From: Lacisediminihabitans sp040549525
Lineage (GTDB): Bacteria; Actinomycetota; Actinomycetes; Actinomycetales; Microbacteriaceae
NCBI RefSeq assembly: GCF_040549525.1
Contig: NZ_JBEPTM010000011.1
Coordinates: forward strand, 24,650 to 88,649
Direction of reading: 5' to 3'
DNA length: 64,000 nucleotides
Shown here: positions 16,956-24,890 of the stretch, one piece after another
How positions within the stretch are numbered: the first letter of the stretch is position 1
How the letters are laid out: each line of letters begins with the position of its first letter
Program-made: the position numbers and the translations under genes
Notes under the pieces: generated by a model
Told to the model about the DNA's origin: nothing
What the model saw: only the letters and a program-made list of their open reading frames with translations
The model's database searches: none

Positions 16956-18184
16956 GCGCTCCGGAGGCCGCCCTCATCCTCGAGCGGTGCAACGACCTCG
17001 CGGGGCTGTCGAGCCAGCCGGACCGGCTCGAGCGGGTGCACCTCTCGCCGGAGCATCGCGCCGCCAACGACCTCGTCGCCCGCTGGATGACCGAGGCCGG
17101 CCTCTCGACCTGGCAGGATGCCGCCGGCAACCAGTGTGGCCGCCTGGAGGGCTCGACGCCGGGGCTGCCAGCCCTGCTGCTCGGTTCGCACATCGACACG
17201 GTTCCGGATGCCGGTCGTTACGACGGCATGCTCGGCGTGCTTCTCGCGATCGCCGTCGTCGACCGCCTGCGCCGATCCGGCATCACCCTGCCCTTCGCGC
17301 TCGAGGTGGTGGCCTTCAGCGACGAGGAGGGCACCCGCTTCGGCACAGCGCTGCTCGGCAGCCGGGCCCTGGCCGGCACCTGGAACGAGGAGTGGTGGCA
17401 GCTCACTGACAGGGACGGCATCACGCTCGCCGAGGCCTTCCAGGACTTCGGGCTCGACCCCGCGCGTCTGCCGGGGGCCTTTCGCCGCGCGGAGTCGCTC
17501 GTCGGCTACCTCGAAGCGCATATCGAGCAGGGCATGCAACTCGAGGACGCCGATCGGCGGCTGGCCGTCGTCACCTCGATCGCCGGTGCACGCCGCTTCG
17601 CACTCACGGTGACCGGCACGGCGGGGCACGCGGGTGGTACGCCGTTCGACCGTCGCCGGGACGCCCTCGTCGGCGCGAGCGAACTGGTCGTCGCCATCGA
17701 GCGACTCTCGAAGGAGACGGGAACGATCGGCACCGTCGGGCGCCTGCAGGCGTTCCCGGGCGGGGTGAACGTGATTCCCGGCAGGGTGGAGCTGAGCCTC
17801 GACCTCCGCGCCGAATTCGACGCCGACCGCGATGACTGTCTCGAACGCATCCGCGCCGCCGCCGACGAGATCTGCACCCGGCGCGGGCTCGGTTTCGCCG
17901 CGACGGAGACGTACCGGGCCGACGCCGTCAGCTGCGATCCCGGCCTGCAGGCGGCGATCGGTGCGGGAATCCGCTCCACCGGTGATGCCGATCCGATGGC
18001 CTTCTGGAGCCGTGCGGGCCACGACGGGGTCGCCGTCTCGGCGCTCACCCGATTCGCCATGCTGTTCCTGCGCTGTCGCGGGGGCGTGAGTCACCATCCG
18101 GATGAGCATGTGACGGCGGCGGATGTCGCGGCAGCGCTCGACGCGTATGAGGCTGCGGTTCGCCACCTGGTGTCAGAGTACTGA
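16952..18184 (+). CDS. allC: allantoate amidohydrolase (M20 family)
   Basis: Hydrolyses allantoate to ureidoglycine, CO2 and ammonium with two metal ions. The 410-residue protein has GSHIDTVPDAGRYDG (metal His/Asp), FSDEEGTRFG (catalytic Glu), EAHIEQG, GTAGHAGGTPFDRRRDA and VSHHPDEH near the C-terminus. This is the pattern of the AllC/PucF/N-carbamoylase group. Translational coupling with the aminotransferase gene picks allantoate over carbamoyl-amino-acid substrates. It converges with the MocA-like gene 28 bp away. Confidence 0.9.
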   Translation: MSAPEAALILERCNDLAGLSSQPDRLERVHLSPEHRAANDLVARWMTEAGLSTWQDAAGNQCGRLEGSTPGLPALLLGSHIDTVPDAGRYDGMLGVLLAIAVVDRLRRSGITLPFALEVVAFSDEEGTRFGTALLGSRALAGTWNEEWWQLTDRDGITLAEAFQDFGLDPARLPGAFRRAESLVGYLEAHIEQGMQLEDADRRLAVVTSIAGARRFALTVTGTAGHAGGTPFDRRRDALVGASELVVAIERLSKETGTIGTVGRLQAFPGGVNVIPGRVELSLDLRAEFDADRDDCLERIRAAADEICTRRGLGFAATETYRADAVSCDPGLQAAIGAGIRSTGDADPMAFWSRAGHDGVAVSALTRFAMLFLRCRGGVSHHPDEHVTAADVAAALDAYEAAVRHLVSEY

Positions 18185-18212
18185 CATCGGATGACGACGG
18201 GCCGGTCGGGGG

Positions 18213-18761
18213 CTACAGCCGATCGACATCGTGCCCGTCGAAGAGGTCCCCGCATTCCACTTCCCGCACGCCGTTGGCCGCGAGGTAGTCGCGCGCACCC
18301 CGGTCACCGACGAGGGTCGAGGCGACAGCGTCCCAGTGCGCATTGCCGATCAGCACCGGATGCCCCGGTCGACCGTCGAACACCGCCTGCCTCAGTGTGT
18401 GGCTGGTCACCGGCTGCTCGAGCATCCGCTCCGCGACCGCGACCGGCAGACCGGGAATGTCGACGAGGGTGATGAGTGCCGCATCCCCGCTGGCCGCGTC
18501 GAGTCCCACCCGCAGGGACTCGCCCATGCCATCGGCCCAGTTCTCCGCGACCAGGGTCTCGCAGCCCACCGGCACGAGGCCTCCCGCTTCCTCGGCGGCC
18601 GCTCCGAGCACCACGAGCACGCGGGTGCAGCCGGCCTCGCGAAGCAGGCCAGCGGCTCGGGCGATCCAGGGCTCGCCCTCCGCGGTGAGCAGCAGCGCCT
18701 TCGGTCGCCCGAGGCGGGAGCCTTTGCCCGCCGCGAGCACGATTCCGGTGAGCGTGGCCAT
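18213..18761 (-). CDS. MocA-like nucleotidyltransferase (molybdenum cofactor cytidylyltransferase family)
   Basis: The 182-residue NTP-transferase fold protein has the nucleotide loop GIVLAAGKGSRLGRPKALL at its N-terminus, DIPGLP as the metal-binding stretch and GRPGHPVLIG. MocA transfers CMP to the molybdenum cofactor for xanthine-dehydrogenase-family enzymes, and one such enzyme is encoded at 37.7-41.2 kb. A role in maturing that enzyme is likely but not proven; other members make different nucleotide-activated compounds. ATG 18761 is 16 bp from the start of the divergent OHCU decarboxylase gene. Confidence 0.82.
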   Translation of the reverse strand: MATLTGIVLAAGKGSRLGRPKALLLTAEGEPWIARAAGLLREAGCTRVLVVLGAAAEEAGGLVPVGCETLVAENWADGMGESLRVGLDAASGDAALITLVDIPGLPVAVAERMLEQPVTSHTLRQAVFDGRPGHPVLIGNAHWDAVASTLVGDRGARDYLAANGVREVECGDLFDGHDVDRL

Positions 18762-18777
18762 GGGTAATGTTAGGCAG
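18762..18777. promoter_or_regulatory. overlapping divergent -10 elements giving two leaderless genes
   Basis: The two ATGs are separated by only 16 bp. The plus strand carries TAATGT (18765-18770) 7 nt before ATG 18778, and the minus strand carries TAACAT (18772-18767) 5 nt before ATG 18761. The two hexamers share the symmetric core TAATGTTA. There is no room for ribosome binding sites, so both messages are probably leaderless. Confidence 0.6.
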
Positions 18778-19281
18778 ATGATCGAGCTGCCCCTCACCGA
18801 ACTCCGAGCCGGACTGATGGCGAGCCTCGCGGTGCCCCGTTGGGTCGACGATGTGGTGCGGGTTGCTCCGTTCGAGTCCGTCGCGGAGCTGCTGGAGGTG
18901 GCGAGCGCGGCCGCGACCCCGCTCAGTGCGAGCGAGATCGACGAGGCGATCGGGCATCACCCGCGCATCGGTGAGCAGCCGGTGGGGGATGGCGCGGCGC
19001 AGGCCTTCAGCCGCAACGAGCAGGCTGGCCTCGGCTCGGACGAGGAAGATCTCGCCGCCGAGATCGCGGCCGGGAATGTCGCCTATGAGCAGCGGTTCGG
19101 ACGCGTGTTCATCATCCGTGCCGCCGGACGGTCCCGGGCAGAGATCCTCGCCGAACTCGAGAGGCGCCTCGAGCTGCCGAACAGCTCGGAGCTCGAGATC
19201 GTCGGCGAGCAACTGCGCGACATCGCCCTGCTGCGCATCGAGAAGCTGTGGGCCGCTCCCGTCGAGGGCGAGCTGCCGTGA
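18778..19281 (+). CDS. 2-oxo-4-hydroxy-4-carboxy-5-ureidoimidazoline (OHCU) decarboxylase
   Basis: Converts OHCU, formed after uricase and HIU hydrolase, to (S)-allantoin. The 167-residue all-helical protein has AIGHHPRIGEQPV, containing the catalytic His, followed by SRNEQAGL and the Glu/Arg-rich helix YEQRFGRVFIIRAAGRS that is typical of the family (F-x-x-C/I-x-x-G-R). Its stop overlaps HIU hydrolase by 4 bp (GTGA). Length and order with its neighbour match actinobacterial urate pathways. Confidence 0.93.
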   Translation: MIELPLTELRAGLMASLAVPRWVDDVVRVAPFESVAELLEVASAAATPLSASEIDEAIGHHPRIGEQPVGDGAAQAFSRNEQAGLGSDEEDLAAEIAAGNVAYEQRFGRVFIIRAAGRSRAEILAELERRLELPNSSELEIVGEQLRDIALLRIEKLWAAPVEGELP

Positions 19282-19595
19282 GCCACGTCACCACCCATGT
19301 GCTCGACACCGCGACGGGACGACCCGCGGTCGGTGTGCCGGTCACTCTGTTCACCGCCGAGGGATCTGCCCTCGCGACGGGGTCGACCGACGCCGACGGC
19401 CGTATCGCCTCCCTCGGACCGGATGCCCTCCCCCCGGGTCGCTACCGATTGTGCTTCGATACCGGCACCTGGTTCGGCGAAGCTCCGCACTTCTTCCCGC
19501 TCGTGACGATCGACTTCGTTCTCGGAGGGACCGCCCACCACCACGTTCCGCTGCTGCTGAGCCCCTTCGCGTTTTCGACCTATCGCGGCAGCTGA
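19278..19595 (+). CDS. 5-hydroxyisourate hydrolase
   Basis: Transthyretin-like enzyme hydrolysing 5-hydroxyisourate, the unstable product of uricase. The 105-residue chain has VTTHVLDTATGRPA near the N-terminus with the active-site His, an Arg in GRYRL, HHHVPLLLSPFAFSTYRGS at the end, and the diagnostic C-terminal tetrapeptide YRGS. It starts at GTG 19278 within the OHCU decarboxylase stop. It converges with the guanine-deaminase-like gene across a 200-bp gap. Confidence 0.95.
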   Translation: MSHVTTHVLDTATGRPAVGVPVTLFTAEGSALATGSTDADGRIASLGPDALPPGRYRLCFDTGTWFGEAPHFFPLVTIDFVLGGTAHHHVPLLLSPFAFSTYRGS

Positions 19596-19644
19596 GCTCC
19601 GTGCGGGGTGTCGCCCGCCGCCTGCGCGCTGCACAACGCCGTCG

Positions 19645-19738
19645 TGCATAACTCCTGCAATCCGGGTCTTTCGCGGCAATGGTCCCCGCAATCTCGGGGT
19701 CGACCCGAGAGCCGGCGTCGAGCCGCAGGAGTTATGCA
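19645..19738. repeat. palindromic element family C, copy 1 (94 bp)
   Basis: Arms TGCATAACTCCTGCA (19645-19659) and GCAGGAGTTATGCA (19725-19738), with an internal CTCGGG/CCCGAG hairpin. It lies between two convergent genes. The same arms occur at 24783-24878 and 43676-43756 around different interiors. Confidence 0.75.
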
Positions 19739-19796
19739 TGCGGGGGTCAGGGAGGGCAGGAGGATCAGGGCGGGCACAGCGGCGCCGGCCGACACC

Positions 19797-20279
19797 TCAG
19801 TAGTCCGTGCGAGCCTCATTCGCCAGCCAGTCGTCGAACGGCGCAGGGGACTGCGGGATGCGCACGGACTCCACCGGGATGTGCCAGGTGCTTCGGTCGC
19901 GCGCGAACAACTCGTAGAACTCGAGATCGTCGAAACCCCCGCGGGCGGCATCGTGCCGGTCGGCGGCGAAGACCACCCGATCGACCCGCGCCCAGAGGGC
20001 AGCGGAGAGACAGAGCGGGCACGGTTCGCAGGAGGTGTAGAGGGTCGCCCCGGCCAGCGAGAACGACCGCTCCACCTGGCAGGCCGCACGGATCGCCACC
20101 ACCTCGGCGTGGGCGGTGGGATCCAGATCGGCGGTCACCCGGTTCTGCCCCTCGGCGACCAGCGCGCCGTCGCGCACGATGACCGCGCCGAAGGGTCCGC
20201 CACCGTTGGCGATATTCCGGGTGGCGAGTTCGACGGTGCGTTCGAGCCAGCGGGTGTCATCCGCGTCGAAGGCGGTCAT
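19797..20279 (-). CDS. cytidine/deoxycytidylate-deaminase-fold nucleoside deaminase, probably guanine deaminase
   Basis: The 160-residue zinc deaminase has the motif DPTAHAEVVAIRAA (zinc His plus catalytic Glu) and TSCEPCPLCLSAALWA (two zinc Cys). This matches the small GuaD type of Bacillus, which converts guanine to xanthine, and its C-terminal region around FDDLEFYELFARD is of that type. The ATG overlaps the uricase stop by 4 bp, so it is co-translated with urate breakdown; tRNA-adenosine deaminase is the alternative, disfavoured by context. Confidence 0.85.
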   Translation of the reverse strand: MTAFDADDTRWLERTVELATRNIANGGGPFGAVIVRDGALVAEGQNRVTADLDPTAHAEVVAIRAACQVERSFSLAGATLYTSCEPCPLCLSAALWARVDRVVFAADRHDAARGGFDDLEFYELFARDRSTWHIPVESVRIPQSPAPFDDWLANEARTDY

Positions 20280-21169
20280 GCGAGCCCCGCCGATGCTCGC
20301 CAGGCCTGGCCGGCATCCGGGGCGTCGTCGCGCAGGATGGTGGCCTCGATCAGTCCGTAGGGCCGGTCGGCGGCGATGAAGACCTCGTTGCTGTTGTCCA
20401 AGCCGAACTGGCCGATGTCGTAGCTGAAGTGGTGCCGATTGGGCGCTTTGAGTCGCACCTCCGCGATGCACGGGTAGGTCTCGAGCAGTGCCTTTCCCAT
20501 GTGCCACAGCGTCTGCTGCAGGGCGAGGGACTGCAGCGTCGCGAACTCCCGCACGAGGATGCTCTTGATGCCGCGGTAGACCTCGTCCCACGCGACATCC
20601 GTCGTCGTGAAGCGCCACTTGGCATCGAGGGCCGTGGCCATGACGCGGTCGTGGGTCTCGCTGAGGGTCGTGTAGTCGTCGGTGAGGAATCCGGAGAACT
20701 CCGAGCCCGTTGACTTGAGAATGACGAGATCCTTGAATCCGCCGATGACGTGTTCGCCAGAGGCATCCACCGTCACCGCGGCGGTGCGGACCTCCTGGCC
20801 CTTGCGCAACCAGGTGTGGTCGTGCTCGGCGCCGTCGACGATGGCGCGTTCCCAGGCATATTCCTCGATCTCGATGCGGGCCCCCTCCACCGGGTCGACG
20901 TCGCGAACGAAGTGGCGGGCCAGCTCGAGGCCGAAGCTCTCGATCGAGTCGATGCCCTTCGACTTGGCGAAGGCGAAAGCCGTGTTCTTCTGGGTGTCGG
21001 TGGGGAGCACGTTGGACTGGTCTCCCACCAGATAGGCCGGCTCGAACGGGCCGCGGAGCGCGGTGGACACATTGAGGTCGCGGATCTCGTGCCGCTTCGA
21101 ATCGCGATAGATGCGCACGAGCCGACACTCGGCTTTGCCGTACTGGTTGTCGCCAAGGATGATTGCCAT
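20276..21169 (-). CDS. urate oxidase (uricase)
   Basis: Cofactor-free oxidase converting urate and O2 to 5-hydroxyisourate and H2O2. The 297-residue protein has the tandem tunnelling-fold repeats, with YGKAECRLVRIYRD, LPTDTQKNTAFAFAKSKGI (catalytic Lys/Thr site with the NTVY-like block), LKSTGSEFSGFLTDDYTTL, VREFATLQSLALQQTLWHMG and APNRHHFSYDIGQFGLDNSNEVF. ATG 21169 has GAGGA 7 nt upstream. It leads the uricase-guanine deaminase pair. Confidence 0.95.
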   Translation of the reverse strand: MAIILGDNQYGKAECRLVRIYRDSKRHEIRDLNVSTALRGPFEPAYLVGDQSNVLPTDTQKNTAFAFAKSKGIDSIESFGLELARHFVRDVDPVEGARIEIEEYAWERAIVDGAEHDHTWLRKGQEVRTAAVTVDASGEHVIGGFKDLVILKSTGSEFSGFLTDDYTTLSETHDRVMATALDAKWRFTTTDVAWDEVYRGIKSILVREFATLQSLALQQTLWHMGKALLETYPCIAEVRLKAPNRHHFSYDIGQFGLDNSNEVFIAADRPYGLIEATILRDDAPDAGQAWRASAGLA

Positions 21170-21201
21170 TGTGGGATCCTCGCAAACTCGTGTGACCGCG
21201 A

Positions 21202-21218
21202 TGTTTCCGTGGTCAACA
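21202..21218. promoter_or_regulatory. TGTT-N9-AACA motif upstream of uricase
   Basis: TGTTTCCGTGGTCAACA shares length and ten or more positions with the perfect palindrome TGTTGATATCGTCAACA at 32689-32705, upstream of the ABC/amidohydrolase operon. Both sit near the expected promoters. A shared transcription factor is an inference from this single pair. Confidence 0.35.
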
Positions 21219-21234
21219 TTCTTTGTAACGGCGT

Positions 21235-22572
21235 TCACGGCCGACTGAGCAGCGTGCCGCCGCTCGCTGCATCCGCGGAGACGGATACCGGATGCCCCGC
21301 CAGCCAGGTTCGCCGCACGAGCCCGCGCAGTTCGCGCCCGTCGTAGGCGCTCACGGGGTTCTTGTGCAGGAGCTCGGAGGCGCGCACCGTGAAGGTCGCC
21401 TGTGGCGCGAAGGCGATCAGATCCGCGGCCGCACCGACCGCGATGCGGCCCTTTGCCCAGAGTCCCGCGAAGTCTGCCGGGCCCGTCGCCATCCAGCCGA
21501 TCACCCGTTCGAGAGGGATTCCGCGGCGCGATGCCTCCGTCCAGACAGCGGCGAGTCCCGTCTGCAGCCCGGCGATGCCGCCCCAGGCCAGGCCGAAGTC
21601 TCCGTCGTGGGCGAACTTGAGCGCGGCGGTGCTCGGACTGTGGTCGGTGACCACGATGTCGATGTCGCCGTCGAGAAGGGCCTGCCACAGGGCATCCCGG
21701 TTTGCATCCCCGCGGATGGGCGGGCAGCACTTGAACTGGGTGCCACCCTCGGGCACCTGCTCCTCGCTGATCGCGAGGTAGTGCGGACAGGTCTCCACGG
21801 TGATCGGCAGCCCCTCCGCCCGTGCCTCGCGCAGCGCCGGGAGGGCCGCGGCGGACGACAGGTGGAGGATGTGCGCTCTCGCTCCCGTGCGGCGTACTGC
21901 CGCAATGACCCGCTCGATCGCCGTCACCTCCGCCTCATCCGGCCGGGACTCGACGAAGCGGTGGTAGTCGGTGCCGCCGGCGTTGGCATGGGCGTCGAGT
22001 ACGCCAGGGTCCTCGGCGTGCACGATGAGCAGTCCGCCGAACCCGGCGATCTCCGCGAGGGCCCGTTCCAGCTGGGCCGAATCGAGGTGATCGAATTCGT
22101 CCACCCCGGATGGCGCGAGAAAGGCCTTGAACCCGAAGACGCCGGCGTCGTGCAGTTCACGAAGCCGACCGAGGTTCTGCGGCACGGCGCCGCCCCAGAA
22201 TCCGACATCGACGATCGCCGTGTCGGCCGCGCTGCGTCTCTTGATCTCGAGCGCGTCGACGGTCGTGGTGGCGGGGATGCTGTTGAGGGGCATGTCGATC
22301 AGCGTGGTCACGCCGCCGGCGGCCGCGGCGCGGGTGGCACTGGCGAAGCCCTCCCACTCGGTGCGGCCGGGCTCGTTGATGTGCACATGGGTGTCGACCA
22401 GTCCGGGAAGGAGCACCTCGTCCTCCGCGAGGGTGACTTCGGTCGCGCCCTCGAGCGGTCGGTCGGAGAGCGCGGCGACCAGGCCCCCGGTGATGCCGAC
22501 CCACGCGGGGCGGAACACCCCGTCGACGAGTGCGGATGCTGCCCCCACGACCAACTCGAACCGTGCGGTCAT
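21235..22572 (-). CDS. allB: allantoinase (hydantoinase/dihydropyrimidinase-like amidohydrolase)
   Basis: Opens the allantoin ring to allantoate using a binuclear metal centre. The 445-residue protein has DTHVHINEPGRTEWEGF (first metal histidines), FKAFLAPSG with the Lys usually carbamylated, LLIVHAED, ITVETCPHYLAI and IVVTDHSPSTAA (metal Asp). The spacing of these fits the AllB/PucH family. It stands alone on the minus strand behind a divergent promoter that also holds the 100-bp palindromic element D. Allantoate amidohydrolase downstream in the pathway is encoded 4 kb away. Confidence 0.92.
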   Translation of the reverse strand: MTARFELVVGAASALVDGVFRPAWVGITGGLVAALSDRPLEGATEVTLAEDEVLLPGLVDTHVHINEPGRTEWEGFASATRAAAAGGVTTLIDMPLNSIPATTTVDALEIKRRSAADTAIVDVGFWGGAVPQNLGRLRELHDAGVFGFKAFLAPSGVDEFDHLDSAQLERALAEIAGFGGLLIVHAEDPGVLDAHANAGGTDYHRFVESRPDEAEVTAIERVIAAVRRTGARAHILHLSSAAALPALREARAEGLPITVETCPHYLAISEEQVPEGGTQFKCCPPIRGDANRDALWQALLDGDIDIVVTDHSPSTAALKFAHDGDFGLAWGGIAGLQTGLAAVWTEASRRGIPLERVIGWMATGPADFAGLWAKGRIAVGAAADLIAFAPQATFTVRASELLHKNPVSAYDGRELRGLVRRTWLAGHPVSVSADAASGGTLLSRP

Positions 22573-22597
22573 CCGCTCCCCCTCGTCTGCTCCTCTT

Positions 22598-22697
22598 CAT
22601 TATTCAGGAACCTGTGGGGCGGGAGGGACGACTGTTTACCAGAGGGACCTCGGTGGGTGACATCCGCCCGATCCGTCCCACAGGTTCCTGAATAATG
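22598..22697. repeat. palindromic element D: 100 bp with 21-bp perfect terminal inverted repeats
   Basis: The left arm 22598-22618 (CATTATTCAGGAACC...) and right arm 22677-22697 (...GGTTCCTGAATAATG) are exact reverse complements; the next bases are also partly complementary (GGCGGGA and TCCGTCC). The 58-bp interior has no coding potential. It occupies most of the gap between the divergent allantoinase and MTHFR-like genes, so it must carry or disrupt their promoters. It resembles a MITE; no second copy is in the window. Confidence 0.7.
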
Positions 22698-22702
22698 AGG
22701 GG

Positions 22703-23755
22703 ATGACGATCGCAGCGCTCGACGCGTGCCCCAAGCGCATGGAGTATGGTCCGTGCGGCGGGGTCGAGCTCGACGGCAGCTGCGAGGTGTCACCGGCTCC
22801 GTGCGTGTTCCTCGCGCTGCCGACGGTTCGCTGGCACGGCATCGAACGCGCGGTGGAGCCCGGTGCGGCCGACCCGCTGCCCCAGCCCGTGACATCCGCC
22901 GGAGCGGAGCGGATGCGAGCCCTCCTGCACACTCGCGCGATCGTCGTCGCCGATTTCCCGGCGCGTGCCCTCGATGCCGCCTCGATCGCCGAGTGCGCCG
23001 ACATCCTCTCCGGCAGGGTGGATGCCGTGCTCGCCGGGGACGCGGGTGCCGCCCGCGTGCAGTTCCCACCCTCCTATCGTGCGCACCTGATCCAATCCGC
23101 CGGCCTTCCGGTGTGGACCGGATTCAACTGCCGCGATCGCAACCGGGTCGCGCTGGAGGGCGAGCTCGCCGGCCTGGCGCACGTCGGAGTCGCGGGCGTG
23201 CACTGCGTCACCGGAGACCACACCCTCACCGGCAGCCGACCGGATGCCGCGCCCGTCTTCGACCTCGACTCGACCGAGACCGCCGCACTCGCCCGTGCCG
23301 CCGGTCACCTGGTGTCCGTGGGAGAGTCCCCGGCCACGCCTCCCGTCGACCGGCGCCCGGCCCGACTGCTGGAGAAGATGCACGCGGGCGCGGAGGTCTG
23401 TTTCGTCAATCACGCCGGCGGCGCGGCGCCTGTCGCGGCGTTCGTCGATTCGGCCCGGCAGCTCGGCGCCACGATGATCTTCGTTCCGTGCGTGCCGATA
23501 GTGGTGGACCGCGAGAGCGCGGAACTGCTTCGCAGCTTCACGACCCTCGTGCTGCCCGAGGGCTATCTCGACCGCATCCTCGCCGCGCGCGATCCGTTCG
23601 CCGAGGGCATCGCCGCCGCGGTCGAACTCGCGCGAGAACTGCTGCAGATCGACGGCGTCCGTGGCATCAACCTCTCTGGCGGCACCGGTCCCGGGCGTGA
23701 AGCCTGGTTCGCCGAGGCCCTCGCCCGCATCTCCGACGAATTGGATGTCTCATGA
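22703..23755 (+). CDS. methylenetetrahydrofolate-reductase-like protein with N-terminal Cys-rich MetV-type domain
   Basis: In 350 residues the first ~45 carry CPKRMEYGPCGGVELDG and further cysteines (Cys9, 18, 27, 34 approximately). This is the signature of the MTHFR C-terminal/MetV domain, but placed N-terminally. The remainder (~70-350) looks like the MetF TIM barrel, including GLPVWTGFNCRDRNRVALEGEL, HVGVAGVHCVTGDH and INLSGGTGPGREAWF. The MTHFR_C-type motif is clear; the reaction is less so. One-carbon handling for glycine or formate from purine breakdown is an attractive but unproven role. The methyltransferase gene overlaps its stop. Confidence 0.75.
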   Translation: MTIAALDACPKRMEYGPCGGVELDGSCEVSPAPCVFLALPTVRWHGIERAVEPGAADPLPQPVTSAGAERMRALLHTRAIVVADFPARALDAASIAECADILSGRVDAVLAGDAGAARVQFPPSYRAHLIQSAGLPVWTGFNCRDRNRVALEGELAGLAHVGVAGVHCVTGDHTLTGSRPDAAPVFDLDSTETAALARAAGHLVSVGESPATPPVDRRPARLLEKMHAGAEVCFVNHAGGAAPVAAFVDSARQLGATMIFVPCVPIVVDRESAELLRSFTTLVLPEGYLDRILAARDPFAEGIAAAVELARELLQIDGVRGINLSGGTGPGREAWFAEALARISDELDVS

Positions 23756-24351
23756 GTGACGTTTTCTGGAATGACCGCTACGCCGCCGCCGCGGCATCCG
23801 GCGAACCGGTGTGGTCGATAGAACCGAACGCCTGGATCGAGCGGGTCACCGGCACTCTCCCTCCCGGATCAGCGATCGACCTTGCCGCCGGGGAGGGGCG
23901 GAACGCCCTGTGGCTGGCCTCGCGCGGCTGGAGGGTCACGGCTGTCGACTTCGCCTCGGAGGGCCTCGCGATCGGGCGGCAGCGCGCCGCCTCCGCGGGT
24001 CTCGAACTGGACTGGGTGACGGCGGATGCCACCACCTGGGTGTCGCCGACCCCCGCCGACCTCGTGGTCGTCGCCTACCTCCAGCTGCCCGCGGCAGAGC
24101 TCACCGCGGCGATCTCGAATGCGATAGCCTCCCTCGCGCCCGGAGGCACGCTGGCCCTGATCGGCCACGACAGCGAGAACCTCGAGCACGGGACCGGCGG
24201 CCCGAAGGATCCAGCGATGCTCTGGGGCCTCGAGGCGGTGCGTTCGGCCGCAGCCGGTCTCGACATCATCGAGTGCCGCCGCTACGACCGCACGACGGCG
24301 GACGGCTCCGTGGCGATCGACACGATCCTGCTCGCGACGAAGCCCGCGTGA
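23752..24351 (+). CDS. class I SAM-dependent methyltransferase
   Basis: The 199-residue Rossmann-fold methyltransferase resembles the TehB/thiopurine group. It opens with FWNDRYAAA, carries the SAM loop AIDLAAGEGRNALWLASRGWRVTAVD in character at ~40-65 (motif I AAGEGRN), the acidic residue in VTADATTW and the post-motif LVVVAYLQLP. ATG overlaps the previous stop (ATGA), so it is co-translated with the MTHFR-like protein. The substrate is not evident. It ends 1 bp from a convergent gene. Confidence 0.85.
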   Translation: MSDVFWNDRYAAAAASGEPVWSIEPNAWIERVTGTLPPGSAIDLAAGEGRNALWLASRGWRVTAVDFASEGLAIGRQRAASAGLELDWVTADATTWVSPTPADLVVVAYLQLPAAELTAAISNAIASLAPGGTLALIGHDSENLEHGTGGPKDPAMLWGLEAVRSAAAGLDIIECRRYDRTTADGSVAIDTILLATKPA

Positions 24352-24352
24352 T

Positions 24353-24745
24353 CTAGCGTTCGACGAACCCGGAGGATCCGAGCATCCGCTCCACACGCAC
24401 GGCGATGGCGACCCGCTCGGGATTCACCCGCGGCTGCCGGTAGCGCTCGGCATAGCGGGCAACGGCGAGGGCGATGCTCTCGGGATCTTCGAGCACCTCA
24501 GCCTGGCCGATGAGGGTGATCCAGCCGGCACCCTCCACCTGGCAGATGGTGGCATGGCCGGAACGACGCGCGTTCAGAACCTTCTGCGAGGAGCGCGAGG
24601 TGATGACGAACGCGGTGCCGTCATGAAGCGTGAATCCGACCGGCACCGTGTGGATGGATCCGTTGCGGGAGAGAGTCGAGAGCGTGGCGAGGTGCCGCTC
24701 GGTCACGAAGCGGACGCCGTCGTCGGTGAGCTGGGGAGCGGACAT
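24353..24745 (-). CDS. PPOX-class F420-dependent oxidoreductase family protein
   Basis: The 130-residue split-barrel flavin-fold protein has LATLSTLSRNGSIHTVPVGF at the N-terminus, KVLNARRSGHATICQVEG in the middle and AVARYAERYR toward the end. This is the pattern of actinobacterial Rv1155-like proteins, which bind F420 or FMN. It may reduce or sequester a small substrate; the exact cofactor cannot be told from sequence. Monocistronic, followed by no gene on its strand and preceded by element C2. Confidence 0.82.
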   Translation of the reverse strand: MSAPQLTDDGVRFVTERHLATLSTLSRNGSIHTVPVGFTLHDGTAFVITSRSSQKVLNARRSGHATICQVEGAGWITLIGQAEVLEDPESIALAVARYAERYRQPRVNPERVAIAVRVERMLGSSGFVER

Positions 24746-24782
24746 GACCCGATTCTCTCATCCCGGCAGACCCAGTCTCCTG

Positions 24783-24878
24783 CTGCACAACTCCTGCAGT
24801 GTGCCCCGGGCGGCGAGAGGAACCCCGTGTTTGTGGGCACCCCAGGCTGGCGGCCGCCAGACTGCAGGAGTTATGCAG
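24783..24878. repeat. palindromic element family C, copy 2 (96 bp)
   Basis: Arms CTGCACAACTCCTGCAG (24783-24799) and CTGCAGGAGTTATGCAG (24862-24878) match as 17-bp inverted repeats with one mismatch. Inside is a second pair GTGCCC/GGGCAC. It lies between two minus-strand genes. Confidence 0.75.
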
Positions 24879-24890
24879 AAGAGGGGTGGC

